Source of the DNA: Humidesulfovibrio mexicanus
GTDB lineage: Bacteria; Desulfobacterota; Desulfovibrionia; Desulfovibrionales; Desulfovibrionaceae
Reading direction: 5' to 3'
Length of the DNA stretch: 64,000 bases
Assembly (NCBI RefSeq): GCF_900188225.1
Contig: NZ_FZOC01000004.1
Coordinates: forward strand, 99,537 to 163,536
Shown: positions 55,543 to 63,392 of the stretch, in pieces
Position numbering within the stretch: the stretch's first letter is position 1
How the letters are laid out: every line of letters starts with the position of its first letter
Notes under the pieces: generated by a model
The model's input: the letters and a program-made list of their open reading frames with translations, nothing else
The model's database searches: none
What the model was told of the DNA's origin: nothing
Made by a program: the position numbers and the translations under genes

Positions 55543-55618
55543 TGGTGGGCCCGGCAGGATTTGAACCTGCGGCCTACGGATTCGTAGTCCGGCGCTCTAT
55601 CCACTGAGCTACGAGCCC
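55543..55618 (-). tRNA. tRNA-Arg (anticodon ACG)
   Basis: The 76-base cloverleaf has acceptor GGGCTCG with CGGGCCC (one G-U pair), the D arm GCTC...GAGC, the anticodon loop CTACGAA (anticodon ACG, U33 present), the T arm GCAGG/CCTGC with TTCAAAT, and an encoded CCA end. A34 is presumably deaminated to inosine. It has its own promoter and terminator. Confidence 0.95.
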
Positions 55619-55632
55619 ACGCGAGGAAGGCA

Positions 55633-55661
55633 GAATTAAGCCCTACGCGTCCCAGCGTCAA
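55633..55661 (-). promoter_or_regulatory. Promoter of tRNA-Arg
   Basis: On the complement TTGACG (55656-55661) is followed after 17 bases by TAATTC (55633-55638). The promoter overlaps the end of the pyridoxamine-oxidase-like gene and would start transcription about 8 bases before the tRNA. Confidence 0.7.
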
Positions 55662-56106
55662 GCATTTTCTCTGCCTCGATGAAAAAAACATCCGAGAGCC
55701 CGGAAAGCAGCTGGAAGCTGACGGCCTGGAGCCGAAGCGGCACAACGCCTTCCAGGGCCAGAAAATCCCGCAGGGCGGGATGCCGGGCGGCCAGGGCGCC
55801 CAGGGCCAGGGTCTCAAGCTCCGGCGACGTGAACGGCGCGAGCCGCGCCGACACGGTAAGCGCCAGGGAGGGCCCTGCCGCCGCGCCAGAAAGCCCCCGG
55901 TCGTCGAAAAGCAGGCTTGCGTTCGGATTGGCCAAAAGGTTTCGATGCTTGCGCGTGTCCGCCAGGGAGGCCATCCAGAATTCCAGACAGTCGTCCGCCG
56001 CGCAAAAGCTCATAAGCGAGGTGTGGGGCGCGGCCCCTTCGCCGCCGCAGGTGGCCAACACGCAGTGCCCGGCCCCCTGGACAAGCGTCGCGATTTTCTT
56101 CAACAT
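55636..56106 (-). CDS. Pyridoxamine 5'-phosphate oxidase-like (split-barrel flavin) protein
   Basis: The 156-residue product has the split-barrel flavin-binding fold: HCVLATCGGEGAAPHTSLMSF at residues 13-33, FWMASLADTRKHRNLLANPNASLLFDD near 43-69, and a C-terminal strand LQAVSFQLLSGLSDVFFIEA. Members bind FMN, F420 or haem and act on diverse substrates; the true PdxH motifs are not complete, so it is not assigned as PdxH. The start is the ATG at 56106, with a G-rich site upstream. It stands alone and is divergent from the reductase-like gene. Confidence 0.78.
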   Translation of the reverse strand: MLKKIATLVQGAGHCVLATCGGEGAAPHTSLMSFCAADDCLEFWMASLADTRKHRNLLANPNASLLFDDRGLSGAAAGPSLALTVSARLAPFTSPELETLALGALAARHPALRDFLALEGVVPLRLQAVSFQLLSGLSDVFFIEAEKMLDAGTRRA

Positions 56107-56242
56107 GATTCCCCCGTTCCGGCTTTTGCCCAGGCTCCTGCTTCCGCGCTTGCGCGCCGTGCCGTGTACGGCGGCGCGTTCCGTCCGTTCATTCCGCCGA
56201 TGCAGTCCCTCGGCGCACGCGTTACCGCAAAGGAGGCCGCCA

Positions 56243-56968
56243 ATGCCCTTGGACGCCCTGAACCAGTTCGCCCCCACGGCGCCGGGCGCTCCCCTGGCGG
56301 AAAAGCTCTCCCGCTCGCGCGGGGTGTTGCGCGCCCTGCTGCGCCTTGTGCCGCCAGAGCAGATCCGCGTGGCCTTCACCGGCGGCAAGGACTCCACCGC
56401 GGCGCTCTCCCTCTGGCGCGAGGCCCTGGGGGCGCGCGGCCCGCTGCACGCCATCAGCCTGGACACCGGCCTCAAATTTCCGGAGGTCACGGCCTTCCGC
56501 GACAGGCTCTGCGCGGACTGGGGCGTGGAACTCTACGTGGCCCGACCGACCGTGGACCTTGCCGCCTACCCGGTCGCACAGGACAAGGTCGCCTGCTGCC
56601 GCGATCTCAAAATTGCGCCACTGGGCCGCGCCCTGCGCCAAACCGGAACCCTGGCGCTCATCTCCGGCCTGCGGCGCGACGAGCACCCCTCGCGGGCCGC
56701 GCGCCCCTATGCGGAGCTCAAACCGGCAACGGAACTCTGCCCGGAACACTGGCAGGTGAACGCCATTCTGGACTGGACGGAAATGGACGTCTGGGCCCAG
56801 CTGACAGGCGAGGGCCTGCCCTACTGCGAACTGTACCACCAGGGCTATCGGTCGCTGGGCTGCGTTCCCTGCACACGCCCCGCCGGGCTGGACCAGTCCG
56901 AGCGCGCGGGCCGCGACCCGGACAAGGAGCGCCAGTTGGAGGCGCTCAAGGCGCTGGGGTATTTCTAG
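56243..56968 (+). CDS. Phosphoadenosine-phosphosulfate reductase family protein
   Basis: The 241-residue product is an adenine-nucleotide alpha-hydrolase fold with the PP-loop FTGGKDSTAALSLW near residue 50. Four cysteines typical of assimilatory APS reductases, KVACCRD near 120 and LGCVPCTRP near 213, suggest a [4Fe-4S] cluster. The catalytic C-terminal ECGLH is missing; the protein ends in ALKALGYF. It may therefore catalyse another sulfur or adenylyl reaction. AAAGGAGG precedes the ATG at 56243. Its stop overlaps dxs by 4 bases on the opposite strand. Confidence 0.78.
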   Translation: MPLDALNQFAPTAPGAPLAEKLSRSRGVLRALLRLVPPEQIRVAFTGGKDSTAALSLWREALGARGPLHAISLDTGLKFPEVTAFRDRLCADWGVELYVARPTVDLAAYPVAQDKVACCRDLKIAPLGRALRQTGTLALISGLRRDEHPSRAARPYAELKPATELCPEHWQVNAILDWTEMDVWAQLTGEGLPYCELYHQGYRSLGCVPCTRPAGLDQSERAGRDPDKERQLEALKALGYF

Positions 56969-58899
56969 CCGCGCCCCATCAATTCCAGCGCCGCCTTCTT
57001 GATGCCCGCCGTGTCCACTCCGGCCAGGGCGCGCAACTCCTTGGCCTTGCCGTGCTCGATGAACAGATCCGGGATGCCCACGCGGCGCACGGTGAGCCCG
57101 GAAAGCGCGCCCCGGTCGGCGAAAAGCTCCAGCACGGCCGCGCCGAAGCCTCCGGCCAGACAGCCCTCCTCGGCGGTCAACATGCGCGGGAAGCGCCCGG
57201 CCAGCTCCAGCAGCTGCGCCTCGGGCAAGGGCTTGATGAAGCGGGCGTTGAACACCGCCACGGACAGGCCGTGCACGGCCTCCAGCTCCTGGGCGCACTC
57301 CAGGGCCGGGTACACCCGCGAGCCCAGCGCGACGATGACCGCATCGGTCCCATCGCGCAGCAGTTCTCCCTGACCAAGCGGCAGCGGATCGGGAGCGGCG
57401 GGGATGTCCGCGCCCACGCCCACGCCGCGCGGGTAGCGCACGGCCACCGGCCCAGGCGTGGCGAAGGCCGTGGCCACCATCTGCGCCAGTTCGGCCTCGT
57501 CCTTGGGGGCCATGAAGGTGAGCCCCGGCACATGCCGCAGGTAGGCGATGTCGAACACGCCGTGGTGCGTGGCCCCGTCCTCGCCCACAAGCCCGGCGCG
57601 ATCCAGGAAGAACTTCACGCTTAGGCCCTGCAGGCATACGTCGTGCACCACCTGGTCGTAGGAGCGCTGCAGGAAGGTGGAATAGATGGCGACAGCCGGG
57701 GTGTAGCCCCGCGTGGCCAGACCGGCGGCGAAGGTCACGGCGTGGGGCTCGCAGATGCCCACGTCCACAAACCGCTCTGGATGGCGCACGCGGAAGCAGT
57801 CCGTGCCCGTGCCCTCGGGCATGGCGGCGGTGATGGCCACGATCTTGGGATTGGTGTCGGCCAGGCGGCACAGGCTCTCGCCAAAGACCTCGGTGTAGGA
57901 TTTCGGCCCACCGCCCAGAACCGGCGGGGCCAGGCCGGTCTCCGGCTCAAATCGGCCCACGCCGTGGAAAAAGGTGGGATTGGTCTCGGCCGGGTCGTAG
58001 CCCTTGCCCTTCTTGGTCAGCACGTGCACCAGCACGGGCTTGTCCATGCCCTTGGTCTGCTCGAACACCTCGCTCATGGCGGCGATGTCGTGCCCGTCAA
58101 CCGGCCCCACATAGGTGAAGCGGAAGGCCTCGAACAGCATTCCAGGCGTGAAGAAGCTCTTGAGGGAGTCTTCGCTCCTGCGGGCGAACATGGCCAAATC
58201 CTTGCCGATACGCGGAATGCCCGCCAGCCAGGATTCGAACTCGCGTTTGAAACGCTGGGGCGCGGGCCGCGAAAGCTTGCGCGACAGAAAATTCGACAGC
58301 GCGCCCACGTTTTTCGAGATGGACATCTCGTTGTCGTTCAGCACCACGACCATCTTGGAGCCCATGCCGCCCGCCTGGTTGAGCCCCTCGTAGGCCAGGC
58401 CGGAGGTCATGGAGCCATCGCCGATGACGGCCACCACCTCGTGCGTCCCGCCCGAAAGGTCGCGCGCAAGGGCCATGCCCAAGGCGGCGGAAATGCTGGT
58501 GCTGGCGTGCCCCACGCCGAAGTGGTCGTATGGGCTCTCGCTCAGGCGCGGAAAGCCGGACACCCCGCCCAGCCCGCGCAGGGTGTGAAAACGCTCGGCC
58601 CGGCCGGTGAGCAGCTTGTGGGCGTAGGCTTGATGCCCCACGTCCCAGATGAGCCGGTCCTGGTCCAGGTCGAAGGTCTTGAAGAGCGCCAGGGTAAGGT
58701 CCACCACGCCCAGCGACGGGGCCAGGTGCCCGCCTCCGGCGGAGCACTGCTCGATGATGACCCTGCGCAGCTCCGCGGCAAGGGCGGCAAGCTCCTGCGG
58801 ACTCAGCCGGGCGACCTCGCCGGGATGGATCAGGGAGGCCAGCAGGGCCTTGCCGTCCGGCGGAGGCAGCATGGGTTGGGGGGCGGGTTTGGCGGTCAA
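56965..58899 (-). CDS. dxs: 1-deoxy-D-xylulose-5-phosphate synthase
   Basis: The 644-residue product joins pyruvate and glyceraldehyde-3-phosphate to begin the MEP isoprenoid pathway. It shows the thiamine-binding segment VIGDGSMTSGLAYEGLNQAG near residue 158, HFGVGHAST near 122, HVLTKKGKGYDPAE near 290, and the C-terminal transketolase parts DRAGLVGEDGATHHGVFD near 440. The start is taken as the TTG at 58899, which overlaps the ispA stop and has GGAG 8 bases upstream; an ATG 9 codons later has no site. It is the last gene of a six-gene operon. Confidence 0.95.
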   Translation of the reverse strand: MTAKPAPQPMLPPPDGKALLASLIHPGEVARLSPQELAALAAELRRVIIEQCSAGGGHLAPSLGVVDLTLALFKTFDLDQDRLIWDVGHQAYAHKLLTGRAERFHTLRGLGGVSGFPRLSESPYDHFGVGHASTSISAALGMALARDLSGGTHEVVAVIGDGSMTSGLAYEGLNQAGGMGSKMVVVLNDNEMSISKNVGALSNFLSRKLSRPAPQRFKREFESWLAGIPRIGKDLAMFARRSEDSLKSFFTPGMLFEAFRFTYVGPVDGHDIAAMSEVFEQTKGMDKPVLVHVLTKKGKGYDPAETNPTFFHGVGRFEPETGLAPPVLGGGPKSYTEVFGESLCRLADTNPKIVAITAAMPEGTGTDCFRVRHPERFVDVGICEPHAVTFAAGLATRGYTPAVAIYSTFLQRSYDQVVHDVCLQGLSVKFFLDRAGLVGEDGATHHGVFDIAYLRHVPGLTFMAPKDEAELAQMVATAFATPGPVAVRYPRGVGVGADIPAAPDPLPLGQGELLRDGTDAVIVALGSRVYPALECAQELEAVHGLSVAVFNARFIKPLPEAQLLELAGRFPRMLTAEEGCLAGGFGAAVLELFADRGALSGLTVRRVGIPDLFIEHGKAKELRALAGVDTAGIKKAALELMGRG

Positions 58900-59795
58900 T
58901 TCACGCGCTCCACGATGTAGCGCGCCAGGGCGCGCAGGAATACGGCTTCAATGTGTTCCAGCCCGGCCAGCGCCTCGACGGCGGATTTCGCCCGCTCCCG
59001 CGCCAGCTCGCGGCTTTTGTCCAAGCCCAAAAGCGAAGGATAGGTGGTCTTGCCCTGGCGTTCGTCGCTGCCCACGGGCTTGCCCAGGGTCTTGGTGTCG
59101 CCCACCACGTCCAGAATGTCGTCGGCGATCTGGAAAGCCGCGCCCAGGTTTTCGCCATACCGGCGCGCGCGGTCCAGCTCCGGGGCCAGCGCCCCGGCCA
59201 AGTGCGCCCCGGCCACGCAGGACGCGGTGATCAGCGCGCCGGTCTTCATGGCGTGCATGGAGCGCAGTTCGTCCAGGCGCACGCCCGGCCGCGCGGTGTA
59301 CTCCATGTCCAGGGCCTGGCCGCCCACCATGCCCGAAGAGCCCGCGGCCAGCGCCACGGTCTGGGCGGCGGAGAGCACGCGCTGGGCCGACATGTCCTGC
59401 GGGCAGGAGAACATCAGGCCGAATGCGTCGGTGAGCAGGCCGTCGCCCGCCAAAATGGCCGTGGCCTCGTCGAACTGCTTGTGGTTGCTGGGCTTTCCCC
59501 GGCGCAGGTCGTCGTCGTCCATGGCGGGCAGGTCGTCGTGGATGAGGGAATAGGTGTGGATGAGTTCCAGCGCGGCGGCGAAAGGCATGACGCGCTCCAC
59601 GGTCTCGCCGAAGAGCCGCGCGAAGCTCAACACCAGGGCCGGGCGCAGGCGCTTGCCCCCGGCCTGCAGGCTATACTCCATGCTGGCCAGCAGGCGCTCG
59701 GGAATGTCGCGCCCGCGCAGGCATCCGGCAAGATACGCCTCGACTTCCGCCGCGCGGGCCTTGAGCTCCGCCTTCACGTCGATGTCGGCGCTCAT
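58896..59795 (-). CDS. ispA: Geranylgeranyl/farnesyl diphosphate synthase (IspA family)
   Basis: The 299-residue product is a short-chain E-prenyl diphosphate synthase. The first aspartate-rich motif is IHDDLPAMDDDDLRRGKPSNHK near residue 89, and the second is FQIADDILDVVGD near 233. Residues before the first motif set the chain length; small ones here fit a C15 product, though C20 cannot be excluded. The start overlaps the xseB stop (ATGA), and its stop overlaps dxs. The synthase uses the products of the pathway that dxs starts. Confidence 0.93.
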   Translation of the reverse strand: MSADIDVKAELKARAAEVEAYLAGCLRGRDIPERLLASMEYSLQAGGKRLRPALVLSFARLFGETVERVMPFAAALELIHTYSLIHDDLPAMDDDDLRRGKPSNHKQFDEATAILAGDGLLTDAFGLMFSCPQDMSAQRVLSAAQTVALAAGSSGMVGGQALDMEYTARPGVRLDELRSMHAMKTGALITASCVAGAHLAGALAPELDRARRYGENLGAAFQIADDILDVVGDTKTLGKPVGSDERQGKTTYPSLLGLDKSRELARERAKSAVEALAGLEHIEAVFLRALARYIVERVN

Positions 59796-60031
59796 TCCCC
59801 GGCCTCCGCGGCCGCGTCCAGCGCGTCGAACTCCTTCAAGAGGCCGTCCTGCGCCAGGCGAACCTCGTTCTTCGCGGCCTCAAGGTCGCGGCCCAGCCGC
59901 CCGGAAAGCTGGATGCCCTCCTTGTACAGGCGCAGGGCCTCCTCCAGGGAGGGCTCGCCCCCTTCCAGGGACTCCACCACCGCCTTCAGGCGCTCCAGGC
60001 GCTCCTCGAAACTCCTCGTGTCCTTGGCCAT
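59792..60031 (-). CDS. xseB: Exodeoxyribonuclease VII small subunit
   Basis: The 79-residue product matches XseB: SFEERLERLKAVVESLEGGEPSLEEALRLYKEGI at residues 5-38 contains the conserved helix-loop-helix, followed by a basic helix. It binds the XseA large subunit in a single-strand exonuclease. GGAGAG precedes the ATG. It overlaps ispA by 4 bases (ATGA) and follows the M23 gene after 28 bases. Close coupling of xseB with ispA and dxs is common in bacteria. Confidence 0.93.
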   Translation of the reverse strand: MAKDTRSFEERLERLKAVVESLEGGEPSLEEALRLYKEGIQLSGRLGRDLEAAKNEVRLAQDGLLKEFDALDAAAEAGE

Positions 60032-60059
60032 GTGCTCTCCGCTGGGCGCGCCGCGCCCG

Positions 60060-61019
60060 TCATTGCCGTCCATCATACAGAAAGAGGGGCTCGGGGTCCA
60101 CAAGACGCCCCAGGGCCGCCACGCCAAAATGCAAGTGCGCCCGCGTGCTGCGTCCGCTCTCGCCCGCCAGGCCCAGCACCTGGCCGCGCTCCACCCGCTG
60201 GCCCATCTGGACCAGCCGCTCGGACAAGTGGAAGTACATGGTCACCAGCCCCTGCCCGTGGTCCAGGTACACGCACTGGCCCGGGTAGTAGAAATCCCCG
60301 GCCAGAGCCACCACGCCATGGTCCGCGGCGCGCACGGGATCGCCCACGCTGGCTTCCAGGTCCAGACCCCGATGCGGGGAGCGGGGCTGGCCGTTGAGCA
60401 CGCGCCCCACGCCGTAGAGGCTGGAAACCTCCGTATCCAGCGGACGCGCCAAAGGCAGGCTCCACAGGCGCTTCGTTCCGGTACGGGCAAGCGCCTGGCG
60501 CGAAAGGGCGCGCTCGGCGGCGATGCGCGGCACCTCCTCCCGTGGCGGGGTGACCATGGCCGGGTCCAGGCTCAAGCGCTCCACAGGCCGGGACACGAAC
60601 GCCAACTCCACGCGCCGGGCAAAGGTCCTGGTGCTGCCGCCGGATGCCGGGACAGCGCGCACCGTCACGGTTTTCCAACCGGGCCGGGCGTCCAGCACGT
60701 CCGCGCCGAGCACGGCGCAGGCCTCCACTCCGCCCCCGGCAGCGCGCAGCTCCAGCGGCGCGCTGCGCCCCAGGAAACGGACGCTGGCCTCCCTGGCCCG
60801 CCAGGGCAGCCGCACCCGCACGACAAAGGGCTCGCCGATGCCGACCTTGGCGGGGCAGACGAGTTCGCCCCCCGCAGGGGCCCGCCGCGCCGCGTGCCGG
60901 GGCGAGGAAACCGTTCCCTCGGCCCTGGCGGCGGCATCCAGGGCCAGCATGGACAGCACGGCCAGGACCAGAAAAACGAGGCGCGGAAAAGAGGCGTTCA
61001 AGGTGTTCACACGGCCCAT
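60060..61019 (-). CDS. M23 family metallopeptidase (LytM-type)
   Basis: The 319-residue product begins with a signal peptide or anchor (about residues 12-34) and a beta-rich middle, then a C-terminal LytM domain. The zinc ligands are visible in SPHRGLDLEA near residue 216 and in THLHFGVA-type RAHLHFGVA near 296, with YFHLS between. All active-site residues appear intact, so it may cut peptidoglycan cross-links in the periplasm. The ATG at 61019 overlaps the xseA stop (ATGA). It is part of the lysE-xseA-xseB-ispA-dxs operon. Confidence 0.88.
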   Translation of the reverse strand: MGRVNTLNASFPRLVFLVLAVLSMLALDAAARAEGTVSSPRHAARRAPAGGELVCPAKVGIGEPFVVRVRLPWRAREASVRFLGRSAPLELRAAGGGVEACAVLGADVLDARPGWKTVTVRAVPASGGSTRTFARRVELAFVSRPVERLSLDPAMVTPPREEVPRIAAERALSRQALARTGTKRLWSLPLARPLDTEVSSLYGVGRVLNGQPRSPHRGLDLEASVGDPVRAADHGVVALAGDFYYPGQCVYLDHGQGLVTMYFHLSERLVQMGQRVERGQVLGLAGESGRSTRAHLHFGVAALGRLVDPEPLFLYDGRQ

Positions 61020-62461
61020 CAGTCCCGCCTCCGGGTGGTCGCGGCCCCAGTGGCCGGAGCGGACGCGGCCGTTCTGTCCACCACTGCGTCCAGCTCGCCC
61101 CGGCCCGTGCGCACGCGCAGCCGGTCGCCGGGCGCGGCCTGGTCGGCCGTGCGCAGCAGCCTGCCCGCCCCGCCTTGCGCCCCCAGCACGCGCACCAGGC
61201 TGTAGCCGCGCGCCAGCGGGGCCTCCGGGTCCAGCCCGCACAGCCGCGCCTCCAGCACCTCCGCGCGACGCGAGGTTTCGGCCAGTCGCAACTCCATGGC
61301 CAGACGCAGGCGCTCGGCCAGGGCCAGAACCTCTCCGGCGCGCGCATCCGCGTCGCGCGGACCAAAGGCGCGCGACAGCCCGCGCATGGCCTGGCGCAAC
61401 CCCGCCGTTCGTCCGGCAAGATACCTGTCCCCGACATCGGCAAGCCGCCGCGAGGCCTCGCGCCAGCCCTGGTCCAGGCGCTCCAGCCGCCTCACCGGGG
61501 ACAGCCAAGCCAGGGCGCGGGAAAGTTCGGCCACGCGCGCCGCGCACCGTTCCAGGCGGGCGTCCAGGGCCCGGCCCAGGGCGTTTTCCAGGGCGTCGAC
61601 GCTCTGGGCAAGCTCCGCCCGCGCGGGCCACAGGCCGACGGCCACGGCGGTAGGCGTGGGAAAACGCCTGTCGGCAACGTAGTCGGCAATGGACACGTCG
61701 GGCTCATGCCCCACCCCCGTCACCACGGGAACGGCGCAACGGGCCATGGCCTCGGCCACTTCCTCGGTGTTGAAGGCCCAAAGATCCTCCAGGCTGCCGC
61801 CGCCCCGGATGAGGGCGACCACCTGGGCCCAACCCTCGGCGCTCACGGCGTCCAGTTGGCGGGCTATCTGGGCCGGGGCGGCCTCGCCCTGCACCAGGGC
61901 GGGGTGGATGCGGATCTGCGCGCCGGTGCCGCGCGTCTCGGCCAGGCGCAAGAAGTCACGCACGGCCGCGCCCTGCGGCGAGGTGATCACCGCCACGCGC
62001 GCCGGATTATGCGGCACGGGCCGCTTGCGGCCGTCAGCGAAAAGCCCGCGCGCGGACAGCCTGCGCTTGAGGGCCTCGAAGGCCTCGGCCAGGCTGCTGA
62101 CCCCGGCGGGCTGCACCAGCTCGGCCACAAGCTGGTAGGCCCCGCGCGGCGCGTAGACCGAGATGCGCCCCGCGGCCAGCGCCTCCTGGCCGTCGGCCAG
62201 GCGCGAGGCCGGGTCTTGCCCCGACTCCAGCACCTCGCCGGTAAGAGGGTCCACGCCGGAACGCGCGCCGCGCCCCTGCGCGCCCCGGAACCAAACCACG
62301 GACAGCTGAGCCTCAGCGTCGGACAGGGTGAAGTAGATGTGCCCGGAGGACGGCCGGGAGAGATTGGTCACCTGCCCGCGCACCCAGACAAAGGGGAATT
62401 CGGCCTCCAGCACGTCGGTCAGCGCGCGGGTCAGATCGGATACGGCCAGGATGTGCGACAC
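61019..62461 (-). CDS. xseA: Exodeoxyribonuclease VII large subunit
   Basis: The 480-residue product is the catalytic subunit. The N-terminal OB domain has FVWVRGQVTNLSRPSSGHIYFTLSD near residue 24; it is followed by the nuclease core with VAVITSPQGAAVRDFL near 148 and VALIRGGGSLEDLWAFN near 205, then GHEPDVSIADYVADRRFPTPTA near 244, and a long coiled coil. An insert around residue 65-85 (GRGARSGVDPLTGEVLE) is unusual. The second of two neighbouring GTG codons (62461) is chosen because AGGAG stands 8 bases before it. Confidence 0.93.
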   Translation of the reverse strand: MSHILAVSDLTRALTDVLEAEFPFVWVRGQVTNLSRPSSGHIYFTLSDAEAQLSVVWFRGAQGRGARSGVDPLTGEVLESGQDPASRLADGQEALAAGRISVYAPRGAYQLVAELVQPAGVSSLAEAFEALKRRLSARGLFADGRKRPVPHNPARVAVITSPQGAAVRDFLRLAETRGTGAQIRIHPALVQGEAAPAQIARQLDAVSAEGWAQVVALIRGGGSLEDLWAFNTEEVAEAMARCAVPVVTGVGHEPDVSIADYVADRRFPTPTAVAVGLWPARAELAQSVDALENALGRALDARLERCAARVAELSRALAWLSPVRRLERLDQGWREASRRLADVGDRYLAGRTAGLRQAMRGLSRAFGPRDADARAGEVLALAERLRLAMELRLAETSRRAEVLEARLCGLDPEAPLARGYSLVRVLGAQGGAGRLLRTADQAAPGDRLRVRTGRGELDAVVDRTAASAPATGAATTRRRD

Positions 62462-62472
62462 GCTCACGGCTC

Positions 62473-63111
62473 CTATTCGGCGACCACGGCCACGGCCGCG
62501 CCCAGCATCACCAGGCCTGCCCCGCGCCGGGCGAAGCCCCAGGTCCGGCCGCCTAAGGCGGCGCCCCGCCCGCGTGCGGCCAGCCAGGCATACAGCGACA
62601 CCACGCCCAGGCAGGTGGGCAGGATCACCATTGCCACCAGCAGCATGTCCGGGGCGGACAGTGCCCGCATGTCCACAAAGCCCGGCAAAAAGCCGCAATA
62701 GAAGGCAATGACCTTGGGGTTGCCCAGGGACACGCAAAAGCCGCCCGCAAAGGTTCGCGCCAGGCTCCGATGCTCCCGCGCCGTTCCGGGCGCAGCCTCT
62801 GCGGCGACTGGGGCCGGGGGCGCAAGCAGGCAGCGCAGTCCCAGGTAGGCCAGATAGGCCGCGCCCGCCCACTTGAGGACCGTGAAGCCCCAGCCCAGCT
62901 GCTGCGCCAGCACGGAAAGGCCCAGCATGGCGGAAAAAAGATAGAAGGCGTCGCCCAGAATGATGCCCACGCCCCACAAAAATGCCGGGACGAACCCGCG
63001 CGCCAGGGCCTGGCCCACAACTGCGGCCACGCCCGGGCCGGGGATGGCGGCGAACACGAAGGTGGCCAGGGCGAGGGCCGCCGCGCCCTCGATGGTCAGT
63101 GCGGCTGTCAT
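62473..63111 (-). CDS. LysE/RhtB family amino-acid exporter
   Basis: The 212-residue product is a polytopic inner-membrane protein with about six hydrophobic segments. The family signature lies in the first part: FVFAAIPGPGVAAVVGQALARG near residue 17 (PGP loop) and GIILGDAFYLFSAMLGL near 48; FCVSLGNPKVIAFYCGFLPGF near 125 is also conserved. Members export amino acids or related compounds. The ATG at 63111 has AAGGAG upstream. It opens the minus-strand operon, ending 11 bases before xseA. Confidence 0.9.
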   Translation of the reverse strand: MTAALTIEGAAALALATFVFAAIPGPGVAAVVGQALARGFVPAFLWGVGIILGDAFYLFSAMLGLSVLAQQLGWGFTVLKWAGAAYLAYLGLRCLLAPPAPVAAEAAPGTAREHRSLARTFAGGFCVSLGNPKVIAFYCGFLPGFVDMRALSAPDMLLVAMVILPTCLGVVSLYAWLAARGRGAALGGRTWGFARRGAGLVMLGAAVAVVAE

Positions 63112-63392
63112 GGCGTGTGGCGCTCCTTGGCGTCCGGCCGGGAACGGCTGGCAGGGCCGACACGGCTGGACAGCGCAAAGGCATACGCCGAAACCGGCGC
63201 GCTGTCCAAGCCCGCCCCTGCGCTTGAAACACAGGCCGTTCGCCACGATTCCGGTCCGCCTTCCCCTTGCGCGCCCCCGAACCAAGGGCGTCGCCGCGTC
63301 CGGGCGCGGCCCCATACGATCCGGGCAGCCCAGTGGGCCCGCCTCCGCATTTGCACTGGCGGGGCGGCAAGGCTTCGGGCTATGCTCGGGCC

